Assembly: GCF_016802725.1 (NCBI RefSeq)
Contig: NC_052666.1
Coordinates: forward strand, 13,580,375-13,644,374
Length of the DNA stretch: 64,000 bases
Reading direction: 5' to 3'
Source: Solenopsis invicta
Lineage: Eukaryota; Arthropoda; Insecta; Hymenoptera; Formicidae
The notes beneath the pieces were generated by a model. It searched no databases, was not told the origin of the DNA, and saw only the letters and a program-made list of their open reading frames with translations. Below are positions 55,610 through 62,189 of this stretch, one piece after another (position 1 is the first letter of the stretch; every line of letters begins with the position of its first letter). The translations under genes and the position numbers were made by a program.

Positions 55610-55818
55610 TGTTTATACCGAGAGAGATGCGTTGTCTCAGAACCGTTCAAACGAGCGACTGATTCAAAACTGATTATAAATTGCGACGTTTGTAGGAGGA
55701 TTAAAGCTTCTGCAATTGTAAAGGAGTGGGGGATACTTTTCCCCTCTATCAAACAATTTCATCATCATCGTTATCGCTCGAACGTGTCACGACACGTTTT
55801 CGCGGTCTGGCAACGTTG
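55610..55818. other. Upstream region of the spliced gene, no clear gene
   Basis: Contains a minus-strand frame (55,752-55,543) that runs through the intron donor and is not in phase with exon 2, so I do not call it. On the minus strand, 55,823-55,749 encodes a short tail with a basic cluster (RPRKR) followed by an acidic cluster (DNDDDE) and a TGA. It could be a remnant of an interrupted gene, but it is too short to assign. Confidence 0.35.
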
Positions 55819-57200
55819 TACATGAAACGTGAAACATGACATACATGAAACATGACGTACATGAAACGTGAAACATGACGTACATGAAACATGACGTACA
55901 TGAAACGTGAAACATGACATACATGAAACATGACGTACATGAAACGTGAAATATGATCTACATGAAACATGATGTACATGAAACGAAAAACATGACGTAC
56001 ATGAAACATGACGTACGTGAAACGTGAAACATGAAAAAAACGTTAATCTAAACATGAAAAACGTTAAACTAAACGTGAAAAACATGAAAAAACGTTAAAC
56101 TAAACGTGAAAAAAACATGAAAAACGTTAAACTATACGTGAAAAAACATGAAAAACGTTAAACTAAACGTGAAAAACGTTAAACTAAACGTGAAAAAACA
56201 TGAAAAACGTTAAACTAAACGTGAAAAACGTTAAACTAAACGTGAGAAACATGAAACGTGAAACGTTACGTACATGAAACGTGAAACGTTACGTACATGA
56301 AACGTGAAACATGACGTACATGAAACGAGACGTACATGAAACGTGAAACATGACGTACATGAAACATGACGTACATGAAACGTGAAACATGAAAAAAACG
56401 TTAATCTAAACATGAAAAACGTTAAACTAAACGTGAAAAAACATGAAAAAACGTTAAACTAAACGTGAAAAAAACATGAAAAACGTTAAACTAAACATGA
56501 AAAAACATGAAAAACGTTAAACTAAACGTGAAAAACGTTAAACTAAACGTGAAAAAACATGAAAAACGTTAAACTAAACGTGAAAAACGTTAAACTAAAC
56601 GTGAGAAACATGAAACGTGAAACGTTACGTACATGAAACGTGAAACGTTACGTACATGAAACGTGAAACATGACGTACATGAAACGAGACGTACATGAAA
56701 CGTGAAACATGACGTACATGAAACATGACGTACATGAAACGTGAAACATGAAAAAACGTTAATCTAAACATGAAAAACGTTAAACTAAACGTGGAAAACA
56801 TGAAAAAACGTTAAACTAAACGTGAATAAAACATGAAAAACGTTAAACTAAACGCGAAAAAACATGAAAAACGTTAAACTAAACGTGAAAAACGTTAAAC
56901 TAAACGTGAGAAACATGAAACGTGAAACGTTACGTACATGAAACGTGAAACGTTACGTACATGAAACGTGAAACATGACGTATGTACATGAAACGTAAAA
57001 CATGACGTACATGATACATGACGTACATGAAACGTTACGTACATTAAACGTGAAACATGACGTACATGAAACGTGACGTACATGAAACGTGAAACATGAC
57101 GTACATGAAACATGACGTACATGAAACGTGAAACATGAAAAAACGTTAATCTAAACATGAAAAACGTTAAATTAAACGTGAGAAACATGAAAAAAACGTT
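55819..57200. repeat. ACGT-rich tandem array with a ~360-bp higher-order unit
   Basis: Built from short words: ACATGAAACGTGAAACATG, ACGTACATGAAAC, and AAAACGTTAAACTAAACGTG. These assemble into a larger unit. The landmark CGTGAGAAACATGAAACG occurs at 56,241, 56,600 and 56,905, and ACGTTAATCTAAACATG at about 56,038, 56,398, 56,757 and 57,143, so the spacing is roughly 305-386 bp. The minus-strand ORFs through it are low-complexity (repeating FHVRHVS and FMYVMFH) and are not called as genes. The array sits between two element genes and may be a replication or regulatory repeat or simple expansion; the sequence does not decide. Confidence 0.85.
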
Positions 57201-57260
57201 GGAGAAACGTAGATGTAATGGAGGGGAAAAAAAAAAAATGTATGTCGTATATTACATATG

Positions 57261-57266
57261 TTTATT
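57261..57266 (-). terminator. Polyadenylation signal overlapping the stop codon
   Basis: On the minus strand AATAAA shares bases with the TAA stop of the 174-aa gene (CAAAAATAAACATATG). An A/T-rich stretch follows before the tandem array. Confidence 0.55.
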
Positions 57267-57786
57267 TTTGCAATTGTGTCCACCAATTGTAAAGTTTGAA
57301 TACATTTTGTAAAGCACAATGTTTATTCGTACGGTGTTGCCCACATTGAAAAGTATTAGCATCATCTAAATTATTCAAATTATCCACGTCTTCGTAATCC
57401 ACATCCAGGCTCTCGATGTATGCGTATTCTCGCCGATTGTCCAGAAGTAATTCTCCCAGCCATTCTCGTTTCTCATGTCCTTTGACGTATACAATCTCCT
57501 TGTCGTCAGGATTTTCAGCACCCAGTACTGCAGTTGTAATCACTTGTCTCGCTTTCCGGTATGGAACCACCCCGTCGGTGCCCCATCTTAGCCCATGATG
57601 CATGGCAGTGAGCCAGGAGGCGCAAGATCTTTCGGATTTCATCAGCCAATCCCATGGCTGGGGGCTGTCAAAGATATAATGCGCGAGAACGTTTCCCCCT
57701 CTAAGAGCAGCAAATTCTTTTACGACGAAACCTCTCAATCGTCCAAGGAGGAAACCTTGCAGATCCACGAACGTCGGTACGGACAT
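57262..57786 (-). CDS. 174-aa Maverick accessory protein, function unknown
   Basis: The ATG at 57,786 is chosen because a TATA box and initiator sit just upstream; the open frame extends further to a non-ATG codon. The protein has a hydrophobic start (VDLQGFLLGRLRGFVVKEFA), a central Trp/His-rich part (AHYIFDSPQPWDWL at 35-48, HHGLRW at 63-68), VKGHEKREWL at 101-110, an acidic linker at 128-142 and a Cys/His cluster CGQHRTNKHC at 148-157 that could bind a metal ion, ending in NWWTQLQK. I believe related ORFs sit beside the capsid genes of insect Mavericks, but I know no function. It lies 64 nt downstream of the major capsid gene on the same strand with its own promoter. AATAAA overlaps its stop. 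Confidence 0.75.
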   Translation of the reverse strand: MSVPTFVDLQGFLLGRLRGFVVKEFAALRGGNVLAHYIFDSPQPWDWLMKSERSCASWLTAMHHGLRWGTDGVVPYRKARQVITTAVLGAENPDDKEIVYVKGHEKREWLGELLLDNRREYAYIESLDVDYEDVDNLNNLDDANTFQCGQHRTNKHCALQNVFKLYNWWTQLQK

Positions 57787-57803
57787 GTCGCGGTCGAAAC
57801 GAA

Positions 57804-57842
57804 GACTGTGGTCTACGTCGATGTATCGTATAATATATATAT
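57804..57842 (-). promoter_or_regulatory. TATA/initiator promoter of the 174-aa gene
   Basis: Minus strand TATATATATTATA starts at 57,841, and CACAGTC has its A at 57,807, a spacing of 32-34 nt depending on which TATA step is used. The predicted transcript would start 21 nt before the ATG. The TATA begins 10 nt past the stop of the major capsid gene. Confidence 0.5.
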
Positions 57843-57850
57843 GCGTGGAA

Positions 57851-59059
57851 TTAAGTGATTTTGCGCACAATGTTTGTCAACGGGTTGTACTGAATCACGC
57901 GATCGTGTATTATCAAGCAATAGGCACTAGTATTTTCTGGTACGTTATCCTTTGTCTCAAATTCCAATCGCATGTCAACGGTTGCGCTCTTGATTGATTC
58001 AACTTGCCGACTACAATCTATTATTACGAAAGGACCGTGACGTATAAAATTTGTCACTGTGAGATTCGGCTCGAGATACTCGTATCCGAGATAAGTTTTG
58101 CAGAAACGTGCATACATGCCGTACAGAATAGCCCATCTATTTTTACTAATATCTAAATTCATATCTTCATAAGGATAACTATCAGAATTCAAGTACAGTT
58201 TCACGTTGATTAAATTGCAATGGTCGAATCGGCTCGTGTCCTCGGACATGACGTTTTTTCGACCGGTTTGCAGAGCAAAGATGACATATCGCGGCTTTTC
58301 GAGTTGAGTAGCGGTCTTGATAGCCCACGAGTGCTTGGTCGTACGTTGCAAAAGCGGATACTCGTAAAGATCCCACGAGCGAAAAGCCATGCTGAGGTAT
58401 CGTCCGCTCTCCAATGTGCGCAGCATCGAAAGTTTATTTATTTCATTCAGTATTACGTGCGGCATTCGCCACTGAATCTTAAACAATTCTATCACAGGCT
58501 CTACCGCTGAATTGTCCTTTAGGCAATTGTTATCGTTGCGCGCTCGTATCAAGATCAATTCGTGACGAGCGTTGATCACTACTCGACGGTAATCCTCGCA
58601 GAATCCCAACAGCACGTAAAGCGGAATGCAAAAGTTGAAGTAGCCATCAGCGGTAGTCAACTGTTCTTCCCAGCCAGCATTTCGCAAAATCACGCTTTTG
58701 TCGGATGACAGCGTTACATAGTTTTTGAGTGAGCTAGTTATACCCACGTTTCTATTACGATCAATCTCGACACCGTCGAGTTCATATCTTATCTCATCAA
58801 ACATAAACGCAACACAATTATTTCCCAAAACCACGTCACCGTTGACCTCCTCAGGTTTCTTCTTTTTTGTCAGCCTCCCTTCGACATATAGAAAGCTCTC
58901 GTACGGCAATGTATACAAATCCTGTTGCTGTATGGGTATTCTTATCTCGTCGCTGTGCCCGTACGTTGTGTTTGCATACGGCGAATAAGCATGCGTCTCA
59001 ATCTTGACAATTCGATCGTCAAAGATTGGCTCGTCTCCGATATTTAGAATATCAGTCAT
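57851..59059 (-). CDS. Hexon-like major capsid protein candidate of a Maverick/Polinton
   Basis: 402 residues from the ATG at 59,059; the frame extends 6 codons upstream but only to TTG. The N-terminus has the signature I associate with the widespread metazoan Maverick protein annotated as F54H12.2-like: PIFDDRIVKIE at 11-21, then YANTTYGHSDEIRIPIQQQD and LYTLPYESFLYVEG. The C-terminus has PFVIIDCSRQ, AYCLIIHDRVIQYNPL and NIVRKIT. It is probably the double-jelly-roll capsid subunit, although 402 residues is short beside the 600-plus I expect of Polinton hexons, so the capsid role is inference from family and position. It lies 14 nt after the short ORF and downstream of the penton, protease and PLA2 genes, a virion-structure block. 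The frame is intact. Confidence 0.75.
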   Translation of the reverse strand: MTDILNIGDEPIFDDRIVKIETHAYSPYANTTYGHSDEIRIPIQQQDLYTLPYESFLYVEGRLTKKKKPEEVNGDVVLGNNCVAFMFDEIRYELDGVEIDRNRNVGITSSLKNYVTLSSDKSVILRNAGWEEQLTTADGYFNFCIPLYVLLGFCEDYRRVVINARHELILIRARNDNNCLKDNSAVEPVIELFKIQWRMPHVILNEINKLSMLRTLESGRYLSMAFRSWDLYEYPLLQRTTKHSWAIKTATQLEKPRYVIFALQTGRKNVMSEDTSRFDHCNLINVKLYLNSDSYPYEDMNLDISKNRWAILYGMYARFCKTYLGYEYLEPNLTVTNFIRHGPFVIIDCSRQVESIKSATVDMRLEFETKDNVPENTSAYCLIIHDRVIQYNPLTNIVRKIT

Positions 59060-59073
59060 TTTTTCTTTTTTAA

Positions 59074-59253
59074 TCAAGATTGTCGTACCGCGAATCCCAG
59101 TGATTGTAAAAATTTAACGTTTGATACACTGAGCCTCTTTCGCTTCTCAGTTGATCGAGTCGGATTATCAATCGATGATGATGATGATGTCACCGGTCTT
59201 GTAAAGAATGCGTTATCTCTCTTTGCTCGCTCAGCTCCACTCAACACAAGCAT
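59074..59253 (-). CDS. Small 59-aa ORF between penton and hexon genes
   Basis: The first ATG of this frame is at 59,253, 14 nt after the penton stop; the open frame continues upstream over the penton end to a TTG at 59,343 (89 codons). The product has a Ser-rich middle (TSSSSS), a basic patch (TEKRKRL) and a C-terminal NVKFLQSLGFAVRQS that looks like a conserved tail. The tight spacing on both sides (14 nt) supports a real gene in a compact operon-like block. Function unknown. A start upstream inside the penton gene cannot be excluded. Confidence 0.5.
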   Translation of the reverse strand: MLVLSGAERAKRDNAFFTRPVTSSSSSIDNPTRSTEKRKRLSVSNVKFLQSLGFAVRQS

Positions 59254-59266
59254 CTCATGTGTCGCG

Positions 59267-60028
59267 TTATCGTTTTCGAACGTGCAACCTGACGGTAATT
59301 TCCTCCCCTCGAAAATCCAGCAATCGTCCGTTTTGATCGACAATGCGTATGGTAAGATCCGTAACGCTTCGTATGATCACTGGCAAGTAAATGACTGTTG
59401 CAGGCCTTTCACAGAGCTTATATCCTGAAGGCACGCTCGGAGAAAATTCATGAATCGTATGCACACGCGCACCGTTATTGTATGCACCTGCAGTGATACT
59501 ACATTCGACGCGGATAATATTTACGTTCATAATATTAATTGACATGTCCGATTCGTGCCATCTACGTGGTTGCAGTATACGCTTCGAGAATCCCAGCAGC
59601 GATCCAATGCTGTTGGCTTTGTTAAAGTTTACTTTGTAAGCGCATTTAATTTCACATTTCATCGTGTTATGATTAGCTCGAATCACTATCGCTTCCTCGC
59701 TGTCATCATTGATCACGCCGATATCGCCGCGGACAACTAGCGTGTCACCGGCATCTGGCGCGTTGCGTCGTGGACGTTTCTGCGAGATTGCACGTTTCAA
59801 AAATTCGTTAATGGCCGGCAACTCGTACGATCCCTCGGGTATCGTAATCTCCACATCGTCTTTGCCGAAATAAAATTTATTGTTTGAGGCGTTCACGTTC
59901 GGTATCGTGTTGTAAGTCTCAAAAAGCGTTAAACCGAGTTCGTATTCGGCATTGGTCAAATCTATCGCCGGAGAGTAATTTGCAGTGAGAACGCTGCTCT
60001 TTCCGCTTAGCGTTAGCGTAAACGACAT
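59267..60028 (-). CDS. Penton-like minor capsid protein
   Basis: 253 residues from the ATG at 60,028; a longer frame begins only at TTG. The features fit the single-jelly-roll minor capsid family of Mavericks. The N-terminus is MSFTLTLSGKSSVLTANYSP, followed by LTNAEYELGLTLFETYNTIPN with KFYF at 51-54, and EGSYELPAINEFLK at 65-78. IGSLLGFSKR at 141-150 precedes INIMNVNIIRVECS. The end, TDLTIRIVDQNGRLLDFRGE (223-242), is a typical penton-like C-terminal strand region. It would form the five-fold vertices with the hexon-like subunits. The gene lies between protease and hexon candidates and has a TCAGT initiator 26 nt upstream of the ATG. No frame damage is seen. Confidence 0.8.
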   Translation of the reverse strand: MSFTLTLSGKSSVLTANYSPAIDLTNAEYELGLTLFETYNTIPNVNASNNKFYFGKDDVEITIPEGSYELPAINEFLKRAISQKRPRRNAPDAGDTLVVRGDIGVINDDSEEAIVIRANHNTMKCEIKCAYKVNFNKANSIGSLLGFSKRILQPRRWHESDMSINIMNVNIIRVECSITAGAYNNGARVHTIHEFSPSVPSGYKLCERPATVIYLPVIIRSVTDLTIRIVDQNGRLLDFRGEEITVRLHVRKR

Positions 60029-60051
60029 GATGGAAAAAGCGTTCAACGAAT

Positions 60052-60088
60052 ACTGAGACTCTTCGACACCTTATCGATCTTTTTAAAA
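60052..60088 (-). promoter_or_regulatory. Candidate promoter of the penton gene
   Basis: On the minus strand a TATA-like TTTTAAAAA (60,088-60,080) overlaps the end of the protease gene. It is followed by a perfect TCAGT initiator at 60,056-60,052 with its A at 60,054. The spacing is 32-33 nt, as at other genes of the element. The predicted leader is 26 nt. Confidence 0.45.
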
Positions 60089-60445
60089 GTCGACAGTTTG
60101 TAAAAATCTCAGGCACATTTGTCCGCAGAAATTTTGATTGTACGTCTGATAGGACGTTTGATTGTACTCTATCGTAACATTGCTTCCGAAATATCGCACC
60201 AACTCTCGAGGCGGTCGAAGATTGCCAAAGCTGTCGAAATACACAACGCGGTTGCCCCTCTTTGCGTAAGCCACCCAGTGCGTGCCAGGGCCCGTGGTAT
60301 CGTCCAAATTAACGATACCGCTCTCGTTTCGACGTACGCCACTCGTCGGTAAAGCATTACGCATGTACACACCTCTAAAATACGGTATGCGCATACGTCT
60401 CGCCAGCTGGTTCAATTGCACGTCGGTGGTCACGCCCGCAGGCAT
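60083..60445 (-). CDS. Adenain-like cysteine protease
   Basis: 120 residues from the ATG at 60,445. It shows all parts of the adenovirus-type protease active site: H56 in GPGTHWVAY, D71 in VVYFDSFG, Q100 in TSYQTYNQ and C107 in NFCGQMCLRFL. The Gln-Cys spacing of 7 matches adenain as I know it. LARRMRIPYFRGVYMRNALP at 15-34 is the usual N-terminal part in Mavericks. The role would be maturation of capsid precursors. In related elements I believe the protease is the C-terminal part of a polyprotein with the pX region; here the open frame continues upstream of this ATG and overlaps the PLA2/pX frame in a different phase, meeting it at an A10 run. The start is therefore uncertain: internal ATG, frameshift product or broken fusion. 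Confidence 0.85.
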   Translation of the reverse strand: MPAGVTTDVQLNQLARRMRIPYFRGVYMRNALPTSGVRRNESGIVNLDDTTGPGTHWVAYAKRGNRVVYFDSFGNLRPPRELVRYFGSNVTIEYNQTSYQTYNQNFCGQMCLRFLQTVDF

Positions 60446-61124
60446 TTTTATCGTCTTTTCGACGTTTTTTTTTTCTCTTAGTTGATACGCCCTGTCCGCG
60501 TTTATACGGCCCGAGATAAATTCCTCGTCCGTATTTATAAGGTGCCAAGTATAGACCGCGACCTTGTTCCATCGCGCGATTGTGACGTTGCAGTTCTTCA
60601 AGTTGACGTCGCGCATCTTTGCGGGCGCTTACCGCTTTCGCTACATTTGCAGCTCCACCGATCAAAGATCCTAAAACGCCCAACATTGGTAGAATCGGTA
60701 ACATGCCGCCTCGTTTTGTCGACGGAAGTACTCGTTTATTTTTCGTCGTCGTCGTTTTCCTCTTTCTCGTCTTTGCATTCATACCCATGCCGATCTTGGT
60801 CTTGGCCTTCATCGCTGCCCAGATGGCTGCAGCGGCGGCTCTCTCGCCCAAAGTCGAGTCTCTCGCGGTAATGCGTTTCCGTGCTGACGCTGCGAGTATA
60901 TCGTCAGCAGCGTGTCTATCGACGAGTTCGTTACTCTTAGAATACGCAATATCGTGTTCGCGGCATGCTGCGTCCAATGAATTTACGCCCGTGTCGCCTC
61001 TGGCTAATCGTTTCTTCAGCCGAGTGTCCGGACCGCAAAACTGGTAACCGGGAATATGTAACTCGAAAGGAAGCGCGTTTATCGCTCGATTCAGCAAACT
61101 TCCGGTTTTGTTCGACGCTGACAT
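60375..61124 (-). CDS. PLA2-like / pX-like virion protein
   Basis: 249 residues from the ATG at 61,124; upstream the frame goes on only to TTG and overlaps the next gene. Residues 13-62 form a parvovirus-type phospholipase A2 core: calcium loop YQFCGP (27-32), DAACREHDIAY (51-61) with the His57-Asp58 pair and cysteines 30 and 54. A basic linker follows, then a hydrophobic stretch at 139-165 (GGMLPILPMLGVLGSLIGGA) that could insert in membranes. Two copies of a GxG(L/I)YLxPYKxGxG motif at 188-212 resemble the adenovirus pX core-peptide pattern found in Mavericks. The likely role is membrane breach during entry and genome condensation. The last 30 residues, after the A10 run, are arginine/lysine-rich and look like out-of-frame sequence. 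The start overlaps the end of the 93-aa gene by 34 nt. Confidence 0.8.
   Translation of the reverse strand: MSASNKTGSLLNRAINALPFELHIPGYQFCGPDTRLKKRLARGDTGVNSLDAACREHDIAYSKSNELVDRHAADDILAASARKRITARDSTLGERAAAAAIWAAMKAKTKIGMGMNAKTRKRKTTTTKNKRVLPSTKRGGMLPILPMLGVLGSLIGGAANVAKAVSARKDARRQLEELQRHNRAMEQGRGLYLAPYKYGRGIYLGPYKRGQGVSTKRKKKRRKDDKNACGRDHRRAIEPAGETYAHTVF
60465..60474 (-). other. A10 homopolymer at the PLA2/pX-protease frame junction
   Basis: Ten consecutive A on the minus strand (GAGAAAAAAAAAACG). The PLA2/pX frame reads Lys codons through it and ends 90 nt later. The protease frame, one base further along, is open on both sides. From the PLA2 start to the protease stop the distance is 1,042 nt, one more than a multiple of three. 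Confidence 0.7.
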
Positions 61125-61372
61125 TCGCTGCAATCTTTTATCCTCGGTGCAGGGCCGTCGATGTGCGTACGCTGCCAAGGTTGATTATAATGCTCGTCGC
61201 AGCGACGATAAGTTTGAACTACCGGGTCCACCTGTATATGTTTCGGAAGCCGTTCCCAAACGTGGTCGATGTAATTACCGTACACGCGTAACAGTACGAC
61301 TTTATGTATATATTGCAACTGCTCAGCGCTTAGGTCCAGAATATCGCTGGGATGTGACAGCGCGAGAAACAT
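61091..61372 (-). CDS. Small Cys/His-rich protein (93 aa), function unknown
   Basis: I choose the ATG at 61,372 because a TCAGT initiator at 61,384-61,380 lies 8-12 nt upstream; an in-frame ATG at 61,405 would be upstream of that transcript start. The protein has an amphipathic first half (ILDLSAEQLQYIHKVVLLRV) and a second half with RRCDEHYNQPWQRTH, GPAPRIKDCSECQ and a final Cys. Cysteines 58, 81, 84 and 93 and histidines 61 and 70 could make a metal site. The coding potential is convincing, and I recall similar ORFs in ant Mavericks, but I cannot name a family. It is the first gene of the minus-strand block and overlaps the PLA2 start. Confidence 0.65.
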   Translation of the reverse strand: MFLALSHPSDILDLSAEQLQYIHKVVLLRVYGNYIDHVWERLPKHIQVDPVVQTYRRCDEHYNQPWQRTHIDGPAPRIKDCSECQRRTKPEVC

Positions 61373-61379
61373 TTTTGAT

Positions 61380-61441
61380 ACTGAGCTACTCAAGATTTCA
61401 CACATCTATAAATAGGCCCTCGACGCGTCACGCGAGTTTAG
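61380..61441. promoter_or_regulatory. Bidirectional promoter with a shared TATA element
   Basis: CTATAAATAG at 61,406-61,415 reads as TATAAATA on the plus strand and TATTTATA on the minus strand. On plus, TTTAGTG has its A at 61,440, 33 nt from the first T of TATA, and the ATPase ATG follows at 61,450. On minus, a perfect TCAGT has its A at 61,382, 32 nt from the first T, and an ATG follows at 61,372. Both leaders would be about 10 nt. Confidence 0.6.
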
Positions 61442-61449
61442 TGTGAAAC

Positions 61450-62022
61450 ATGAAATTCGTGCGGCAGTCGCTGACGATACGCGTCACAAACTGCGACGAG
61501 AAATTGCGAATGATGGGGGACAACGCGCAGTTGCGGAAACATGGTGAAATGCTACCGAGTACCATCCACGCAATAATTGCAGGACCATCTTCGTGCGGCA
61601 AGACTAATGTTCTGATAAGCCTGCTCGAGGGTCCGCATGGTGTACGTTTCGAGAATGTTTATATTTATTCCAAGTCGCTGCAGCAGCCTAAATATCAATA
61701 TCTCGAAAATCTGTTGCAATCGATCGATGAAATCGGCTACTTTACATTCTCCAATAATAGCGACGTTATTCCACCAAGCGAGGCGCTTCCAAATTCAATC
61801 TTCGTCTTCGACGACGTTGCGTGCGATAAGCAGGATGCGGTGAGAGAATACTTTTCAATGGGCCGCCACTCGAATGTCGACTGCTTTTATCTTTGTCAAA
61901 CGTACGCGAGGATACCTAAACATCTGATACGCGATAACGCCAATCTCCTAATTCTGTTTAAACAGGATGGTACCAACCTCAAACACGTTTACAACGATCA
62001 CGTAAACACCGACATGTCGTAA
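61450..62022 (+). CDS. Maverick DNA-packaging ATPase, cut short by an in-frame stop
   Basis: 190 residues to a TAA at 62,020-62,022. Walker A is GPSSCGKT at 45-52, Walker B is SIFVFDD at 116-122, and YLCQTYARIPKHLIRDNANL (148-167) is the downstream arginine/sensor region typical of FtsK/HerA-type packaging ATPases of Polintons and adintoviruses, as I know the family. The role is to pump DNA into the capsid. The frame continues past the TAA for 45 more codons with coding character, so the full family length would be about 235 residues and this copy has a nonsense change. Transcription probably starts at about 61,440 from the shared TATA element. Confidence 0.85.
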   Translation: MKFVRQSLTIRVTNCDEKLRMMGDNAQLRKHGEMLPSTIHAIIAGPSSCGKTNVLISLLEGPHGVRFENVYIYSKSLQQPKYQYLENLLQSIDEIGYFTFSNNSDVIPPSEALPNSIFVFDDVACDKQDAVREYFSMGRHSNVDCFYLCQTYARIPKHLIRDNANLLILFKQDGTNLKHVYNDHVNTDMS

Positions 62023-62157
62023 GACGAATTTTGTGCTTTGTGCCGTGCTTGTTGGCAACAAAAGTACAGATTTCTAGTGATAGACAAGGACAGCTCGCTT
62101 AGTAACGGACGCTACAGAAAAGGATTTAACGAGTTCGCGGTACCGCAAAACGATTAG
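62023..62157 (+). pseudogene. Detached C-terminal part of the packaging ATPase
   Basis: Directly downstream of the TAA, in the same frame, the sequence stays open until TAG at 62,155-62,157. It encodes a Cys/Trp-rich piece (CALCRACWQQKYRFLVID) and a tail with GRYRKGF, which I recognise as the usual end of Maverick ATPases. There is no ATG at its start. It is part of the same gene, separated by the single nonsense codon; no indel is needed to explain it. Confidence 0.75.
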
Positions 62158-62189
62158 TCATTATCGATACGTCAATGTTGAACGTTAAC

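Noticed and set aside
55543..55752. 69-codon minus-strand ORF upstream of the spliced gene as its first exon
   Set aside because: With the observed donor and acceptor it joins exon 2 out of phase and soon hits a stop. The frame from the ATG at 55,609 joins in phase.
55749..57188. Minus-strand ORFs of up to 104 codons in the ACGT-rich array
   Set aside because: The product is a monotonous FHVRHVS-type repeat produced by the DNA repeat. Only a short tail outside the array is non-repetitive.
57416..60871. Plus-strand ORFs of 60-129 codons opposite the capsid, protease and PLA2 genes
   Set aside because: They are antisense shadows of well-supported minus-strand genes and have no family features.
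62016..62024. GTAAGA at the ATPase stop as a splice donor
   Set aside because: The sequence right after the stop is in-frame coding for the family's C-terminus, so removing it as an intron would delete conserved sequence. A nonsense change is simpler.
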